Shown piece by piece: positions 39,009-43,844 of a DNA stretch of 43,844 bases (positions are counted from its first letter, which is position 1; every line of letters begins with the position of its first letter). The notes below the pieces were generated by a model. It ran no database searches. It was not told where the DNA came from and saw only the letters and a list, made by a program, of their open reading frames with translations. The stretch covers positions 1 to 43,844 of the forward strand of contig JAQWKT010000017.1 in NCBI GenBank assembly GCA_029247685.1, given 5' to 3'. The position numbers and the translations under genes were made by a program. Origin of the DNA: Crocinitomicaceae bacterium. Lineage in GTDB: Bacteria; Bacteroidota; Bacteroidia; Flavobacteriales_D; Crocinitomicaceae.

Positions 39009-40769
39009 ATGAAAATTTACCATAATCCAAGATGCACAAAAAGTAGAATTGCCTTAAAAGCGATAACAGATAGAGGGCTACAAGTAGAAATTGTAGAATA
39101 TTTGAAAACTCCTATTGCAGAAGAAGAATTAGCAAATATATTGCGCATTTTAAAAGTGGATATTCAAGAAATAATTAGAAAAAACGAAAAAATATTTAAA
39201 GAAAGTTTTAAAGGGAAAACCTTAACTAAAAAAGAATGGATTACCGTTTTATGTGCAAATCCTAAATTAATTCAAAGGCCAATTTTAATATCAGATAATG
39301 TTGCTAGTATTGCAAGAGATGAGCTAGAACTTAATTCCTTTTTAAACAATTTAGAGCACAAACCCTTAATGCAAACAAAATATATTGATCTTATAGAACA
39401 AACATTCGATTTTCCTCAAGACGAATTTAAATTGGTTGATCACTGCCTTAGGTTTCATAAACTTAATTTAATGGAATTAATTAAAAAGCATGGCACACCA
39501 TTAAAATTCAATTATTTACCAAAAATTTCAGAAAATATAAACTCCTGTATACAATGGTTTAATAATTCTATTAAAAAAACAAATTATACAGGAAATTACT
39601 TTTACTCCTATTGTACTAAAAGCAGTCATTTTTCTTTTGTTATCGAGGAGGTTTTAAAAAACCAAGTTCATATTGAAACCTCATCTGCCGTTGACATATC
39701 TATTATTCAACATTTATATAAAGATGGAAAGATAAAAAAAGGAACTTATATTATATGTAATGGCTATAAACCAAAAGATTACATTTCTAAAATAGGCGAA
39801 TTAATTGATCAAACAGACCTTTTTGTTATTTCAGTAATAGATAACACCGAAGAACTTAGCCAGTTACTTCAAACAACGGATAAAAAAATTAACATCGGAA
39901 TTAGAATTGCCTCTGAAGAATCTCCACAATTTACTTTTTATACTTCCAGACTTGGAATTCGATATAAAGACATTATCCCTTTTTTCAAGAAGGAGATTAA
40001 ACCAGATCCGCGAGTTAATTTAACTATGCTTCACTTTTTCATTAATACTGGAATCAATGATAATTCGTATTATTGGAGCGAATTAACTAAATGTCTAGAC
40101 GTCTATTCAGAATTAAAAAAAATAAACCCTGAATTAAAATCACTAAACATTGGCGGAGGTTTTCCTATAAAGAACTCTCTTGGATTTGACTTTGATTATC
40201 AATATATCATTACAGAAATCATTGAAAAAATAAAAAAAACATGTGATAAACATAAAATTAAGGAACCCGATATTTTTACAGAATTTGGCTCATTTACGGT
40301 TGGAGAAAGTGGCGGTGCTATCTTTGAGGTCATTCATCAAAAGCAACAAAATGATCGTGAAAAATGGAACATGATTGATTCATCATTTATGACCAATCTA
40401 CCTGATACGTGGTCAATTAATAAACGATTTATTATGCTTCCCATTAATCGATGGAACAAAGACTACGAACATGTTTTACTAGGAGGACTTACTTGTGACA
40501 GCGATGATTTTTATAATTCGGAGCAACATACTAATTCAATATACCTACCAAAATATGTAAAGGAAGAACCATTATTTATTGGATTTTTTAATACTGGAGC
40601 TTACCAAGAAAGCATTGGAGGGTATGGTGGACTTAAACATTGTCTAATTCCAGAACCAAAACATGTAATTATAAAGAAAGATTCCACAGGAAATATTACC
40701 ACAGAAGTTTTTAATGAAGAACAAAGTCCACAAAATTTTTTATCCATTTTAGGTTATAATAATTCTTAA
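39009..40769 (+). CDS. speA: ArsC/Spx-like thioredoxin-fold domain fused in frame to SpeA-type biosynthetic arginine decarboxylase (586 aa from the ATG at 39009)
   Basis: N-terminal MKIYHNPRCTKSRIALK...RPILISDNVASIARDELELNSFL (ArsC-like), then from Met at 39369 MQTKYIDLIEQTFDFPQDEF...YSYCTKSSHFSFV...LNIGGGFPIKNS...TEFGSFTVGESGG...WNMIDSSFMTNLPDTW...GGLTCDSDD (arginine decarboxylase). No stop between domains. ORF track extends upstream to 38973. Confidence 0.92.
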   Translation: MKIYHNPRCTKSRIALKAITDRGLQVEIVEYLKTPIAEEELANILRILKVDIQEIIRKNEKIFKESFKGKTLTKKEWITVLCANPKLIQRPILISDNVASIARDELELNSFLNNLEHKPLMQTKYIDLIEQTFDFPQDEFKLVDHCLRFHKLNLMELIKKHGTPLKFNYLPKISENINSCIQWFNNSIKKTNYTGNYFYSYCTKSSHFSFVIEEVLKNQVHIETSSAVDISIIQHLYKDGKIKKGTYIICNGYKPKDYISKIGELIDQTDLFVISVIDNTEELSQLLQTTDKKINIGIRIASEESPQFTFYTSRLGIRYKDIIPFFKKEIKPDPRVNLTMLHFFINTGINDNSYYWSELTKCLDVYSELKKINPELKSLNIGGGFPIKNSLGFDFDYQYIITEIIEKIKKTCDKHKIKEPDIFTEFGSFTVGESGGAIFEVIHQKQQNDREKWNMIDSSFMTNLPDTWSINKRFIMLPINRWNKDYEHVLLGGLTCDSDDFYNSEQHTNSIYLPKYVKEEPLFIGFFNTGAYQESIGGYGGLKHCLIPEPKHVIIKKDSTGNITTEVFNEEQSPQNFLSILGYNNS

Positions 40770-40771
40770 AA

Positions 40772-40804
40772 TTGGTTTCCATTTAATACATTAAACTATC
40801 TTTG
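40772..40804 (+). promoter_or_regulatory. Candidate Bacteroidota promoter: -33 TTG at 40772-40774, -7 TATCTTTG at 40797-40804
   Basis: Exact TAnnTTTG with an upstream TTG at 22-bp spacing, 24 nt before the ATG at 40829. Confidence 0.6.
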
Positions 40805-40828
40805 CATTGTTTTTTATATTCATTATAA

Positions 40829-41200
40829 ATGAAAGTTGACACAATATATTTACGATCGAGCACCATTTTCTCAAAAAAAGTTAGCAAATGGCTAAACAAT
40901 AAAGGAATTGATCCACTTTCTCTTGATGAAGACAAAAGAAATAATGCTATTTCCACTCTTGACGGATTAGTTATTTTCAATGAAAATCAGCACCTTCCTA
41001 AAGATATTGAATATTTAAAAATCCAATTTGATCAAAATCAAAAACCCGTCTACAAGGTTGACATAAATGGCACCCTTCGAGTTGGAGTTTCTAACTTCGC
41101 TCTATGGATTGAACAGAACAAATGCAAAAAAATGATGCTTGCTGGGTCGGATCAATTAGCAGATAACCCAAATTTAGAAAGATACCTTTTAAACATGTAA
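40829..41200 (+). CDS. Hypothetical protein (123 aa)
   Basis: Intact ORF between a candidate promoter and a terminator hairpin; no recognisable family. Confidence 0.75.
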   Translation: MKVDTIYLRSSTIFSKKVSKWLNNKGIDPLSLDEDKRNNAISTLDGLVIFNENQHLPKDIEYLKIQFDQNQKPVYKVDINGTLRVGVSNFALWIEQNKCKKMMLAGSDQLADNPNLERYLLNM

Positions 41201-41247
41201 AAAATATATTTATGAATCTTTCTATTCATAAATATATTTTCTTTTTT
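41201..41247 (+). terminator. AT-rich intrinsic terminator-like hairpin (perfect 17-bp inverted repeat, 6-nt loop, T-rich tail)
   Basis: AAAATATATTTATGAAT-CTTTCT-ATTCATAAATATATTTT then CTTTTTT, directly after the stop of the 40829 gene. Confidence 0.8.
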
Positions 41248-41263
41248 ATTACTTTCACATTCC

Positions 41264-42745
41264 ATGAAAAATTTTGTTATTAATGGCCAACATATATCTC
41301 TCAAAGAGATTGAAAAGGTTATCAATTCAGACCTGCGTATTGAACTTGGAAAAAATGCGCAAAATGCCATTATTGATTGTCGAAATTATTTAGAAAATAA
41401 AATTGCTACTTCCAAAGAACTTCACTATGGAATAAACACTGGATTTGGCGCCTTATGTAATACTGCTATTTCCAATGAAGACTTAGCGAAACTACAGCGA
41501 AATCTTGTTCTATCTCATGCATGTGGAATGGGAGAATTCATTCCTAAAAGAATTGTTCGATTGATGATGCTTTTAAAAATTATTAGTTTATCTCATGGAC
41601 ATTCTGGCATCCAAAAAGAAACAGTAGATCGTCTTATTTTTCTTTACAATGAAAAAATAACGCCATTAGTTTTTGAACAAGGAAGCTTAGGTGCATCTGG
41701 AGACCTTGCTCCTTTAGCTCATCTTTCTTTGCCACTTATTGGAGAAGGAGATGTAATTTTTAAAGAAAAAAGAGTATCCTGTATATCTGTTCTTAAACTA
41801 TATGATAAAAAACCTTTAGTTCTCGGCGCAAAAGAAGGACTTGCTTTATTAAATGGAACACAATTTATGTGTGCATTCGCTATAGACTGCATAATTAAAT
41901 CCAATAAATTATGGCACAATTGGAACAAAATTGCTTCTTTATCCTTAGATGCATATGCCTGTAAATCTGAATCCTTTTTACCGCATCCAAATGAAATAAG
42001 AAAACAATCTGGACAAATTCAGACCGCTAAAGAAATCTCCTCCATTTTAAAAGGAAGCGACTTATTTACTAATAAAAAAGAACATGTTCAAGACCCATAT
42101 TCTTTTAGATGTATTCCACAAGTTCATGGAGCAACAAAAGACAGCCTTAATCATTTTGCAACTATCATTGAAAATGAGATAAATGCAGTAACTGACAATC
42201 CTACCATATTCGTTGAACAAGATCAAATTATATCGGGTGGAAATTTTCATGGACAACCTCTTGCATTAATATTAGATTTCATGGCTATTTCGATGGCAGA
42301 AATGGGCAACATTTCTGAAAGAAGAATCTTTAAATTAATTTCAGGAACTAGAAATTTACCTCCATTTTTAATTTCAAATCCTGGGCTAAATTCAGGTTTT
42401 ATGATCTCGCAATACACATGTGCTTCTATTGTGAGTCAAAACAAGCAACTTTGCACCCCTGCATCTATTGACAGTATTGACTCAAGTAATGGACAAGAAG
42501 ATCATGTTAGTATGGGGGCAAATGCAGCCACCAAACTGTTTAAGGTTATTGACAATTGCCATACAATCGCAGGAATTGAACTATTTATTGCTGCCCAAGC
42601 AATCGAATACCGAAGACCGGAGAAAAGTTCAACAATCATTGAAGATTTATTAAAAGATTTTCGAAAATTAGTGCCAATTGTTGAAGAAGACGTATTAATG
42701 GCAAGTCTACAAAGAAAAGCAAAGAGTTTTGTTGAGAAACTCTAA
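41264..42745 (+). CDS. hutH: Histidine ammonia-lyase
   Basis: [17 protein letters not shown] motif [39 protein letters not shown]. Confidence 0.93.
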   Translation: MKNFVINGQHISLKEIEKVINSDLRIELGKNAQNAIIDCRNYLENKIATSKELHYGINTGFGALCNTAISNEDLAKLQRNLVLSHACGMGEFIPKRIVRLMMLLKIISLSHGHSGIQKETVDRLIFLYNEKITPLVFEQGSLGASGDLAPLAHLSLPLIGEGDVIFKEKRVSCISVLKLYDKKPLVLGAKEGLALLNGTQFMCAFAIDCIIKSNKLWHNWNKIASLSLDAYACKSESFLPHPNEIRKQSGQIQTAKEISSILKGSDLFTNKKEHVQDPYSFRCIPQVHGATKDSLNHFATIIENEINAVTDNPTIFVEQDQIISGGNFHGQPLALILDFMAISMAEMGNISERRIFKLISGTRNLPPFLISNPGLNSGFMISQYTCASIVSQNKQLCTPASIDSIDSSNGQEDHVSMGANAATKLFKVIDNCHTIAGIELFIAAQAIEYRRPEKSSTIIEDLLKDFRKLVPIVEEDVLMASLQRKAKSFVEKL

Positions 42746-42755
42746 TCATAAATCC

Positions 42756-43430
42756 ATGAGAATTGATATTTTAACCATATTGCCTCAATTGATTGAGAGT
42801 CCCCTTTCTGACTCAATAATGCAAAGGGCACAAAATAAAGGTTGTATTGAAATTCACCTTCATGATATCCGAAATTATAGTGTCGATAAGCATAATCGTG
42901 TTGACGATTACCAATATGGAGGTGGAGCTGGAATGGTAATGAGTATAGAACCAATTGCAAGTTTAATTGATAAACTACAGCAAGAAAGGTCGTACGATGA
43001 AGTAATTTACATGTCACCCGATGGAGATCTTTTAAATCAAACAATGTGTAATCAATTATCTCTCTACAAAAACCTAATTATTTTATGTGGACACTATAAA
43101 GGGGTAGATGAAAGAATTAGAGAGCATTATATTACTAAAGAAATATCCATTGGATCGTATGTTTTGTCTGGTGGAGAATTAGCTGCTGCTGTTCTAACAG
43201 ACGCTATAACAAGACTTTTACCTGGGGTACTTAATAATGAAACTTCTGCGTTAACGGATAGTTTTCAGGATAATTTATTATCTCCACCAATCTATACACG
43301 ACCACCAAAATTTAAAGACTGGGAAGTTCCTCCAATTTTATTATCTGGGAATCAATCAGAAATAGAAAAGTGGAGAGAAAACAAAGCACTTGAACGAACA
43401 AAAAAAAGGAGACCCGATTTATTGGATTAA
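42756..43430 (+). CDS. trmD: tRNA (guanine-N1)-methyltransferase; start at [10 protein letters not shown]
   Basis: [49 protein letters not shown] motifs. ORF track starts upstream at 42729. Confidence 0.97.
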   Translation: MRIDILTILPQLIESPLSDSIMQRAQNKGCIEIHLHDIRNYSVDKHNRVDDYQYGGGAGMVMSIEPIASLIDKLQQERSYDEVIYMSPDGDLLNQTMCNQLSLYKNLIILCGHYKGVDERIREHYITKEISIGSYVLSGGELAAAVLTDAITRLLPGVLNNETSALTDSFQDNLLSPPIYTRPPKFKDWEVPPILLSGNQSEIEKWRENKALERTKKRRPDLLD

Positions 43431-43486
43431 GGAATATAAATCATTCATGAACTTTAGTTAATTTCGCAATAGATATTTAGTAGCAG

Positions 43487-43844
43487 ATGAAAATTTCATA
43501 TAAATGGCTTAAAGAGTTTATCAAAACGGATTTACCCGTAGATACAATAAGTGATATTTTAACCCAAACCGGACTTGAAGTTGAAGGGGTCAATAAAATA
43601 GAGGCGATCAAAGGTGGACTTGAAGGAGTTTTAATTGGGGAAGTCATTAACTGTGAAAAACATCCCGATGCGGATAGATTAAAAGTAACAACCGTTGACA
43701 TTGGTAATGAAAAGCTACAAATTGTTTGTGGTGCACCAAATGTAAAAGCAGGTCAAAAAGTTCCTGTAGCAACAGTTGGATGCATTCTATATCCAAATCC
43801 AGAAGAAGCATTTAAAATTAAAAAATCTAAAATAAGAGGGATTG
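43487..43844 (+). CDS. pheT: Phenylalanine-tRNA ligase beta subunit, N-terminal part (runs off window edge)
   Basis: MKISYKWLKEFIKTDLPVDTISDILTQTGLEVEG...VINCEKHPDADRLKVTTVDIG...IVCGAPNVKAGQKVPVATVG. Confidence 0.96.
   Translation, partial: MKISYKWLKEFIKTDLPVDTISDILTQTGLEVEGVNKIEAIKGGLEGVLIGEVINCEKHPDADRLKVTTVDIGNEKLQIVCGAPNVKAGQKVPVATVGCILYPNPEEAFKIKKSKIRGI

Noticed and set aside
38713-39039. 108 aa - strand ORF opposite carB end/DUF4834/fusion start
   Set aside because: Antisense to three coherent coding regions; no recognisable motifs.
42742-43044. 100 aa - strand ORF opposite trmD
   Set aside because: Antisense shadow of conserved trmD.
1-43844. Phage, transposon, integrative element or known defence system
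   Set aside because: No integrase, transposase, phage structural, restriction-modification, Cas or toxin gene recognised in any listed ORF.

Overview
AT-rich Bacteroidota (Flavobacteriales-like) chromosomal window, judged from protein families, several type IX secretion (T9SS) C-terminal sorting domains and TAnnTTTG-like promoters. It is densely coded, with no rRNA, tRNA, CRISPR array or transposase that I could support. Housekeeping genes: mutL (partial), a cysteine desulfurase, aroC, an ABC-F ATPase, a GlcD-like FAD oxidase, a thiolase, msrA, carB, hutH, trmD and pheT (partial). Between them are secreted or surface genes: S8 protease, DPP-IV-like S9 peptidase, a cysteine-containing SdrD_B-like repeat protein, and a lamin-tail protein. 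Main leads: (1) an in-frame fusion of an ArsC/Spx-like thioredoxin-fold domain to an SpeA-type arginine decarboxylase (39009-40769); (2) a candidate extracellular DNA/nucleotide scavenging locus (20018-27722) with a lamin-tail T9SS protein, TonB receptor, T9SS endonuclease I and a 5'-nucleotidase split into two genes, with an intrinsic terminator just upstream of the receptor start codon; (3) seven cysteine-bearing repeats, six with a 12-residue EF-hand/dockerin-like calcium loop (15083-17689); (4) a small lipoprotein/MORN-like gene array with three -1 frameshifts, each at a homopolymer (27787-29706); (5) a cyclophilin-FKBP fusion followed by a degenerate FKBP-like lipoprotein; (6) an overlapping operon joining a thiolase to three envelope or secreted proteins. 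Family assignments come from reading the sequence and were not checked by database search.
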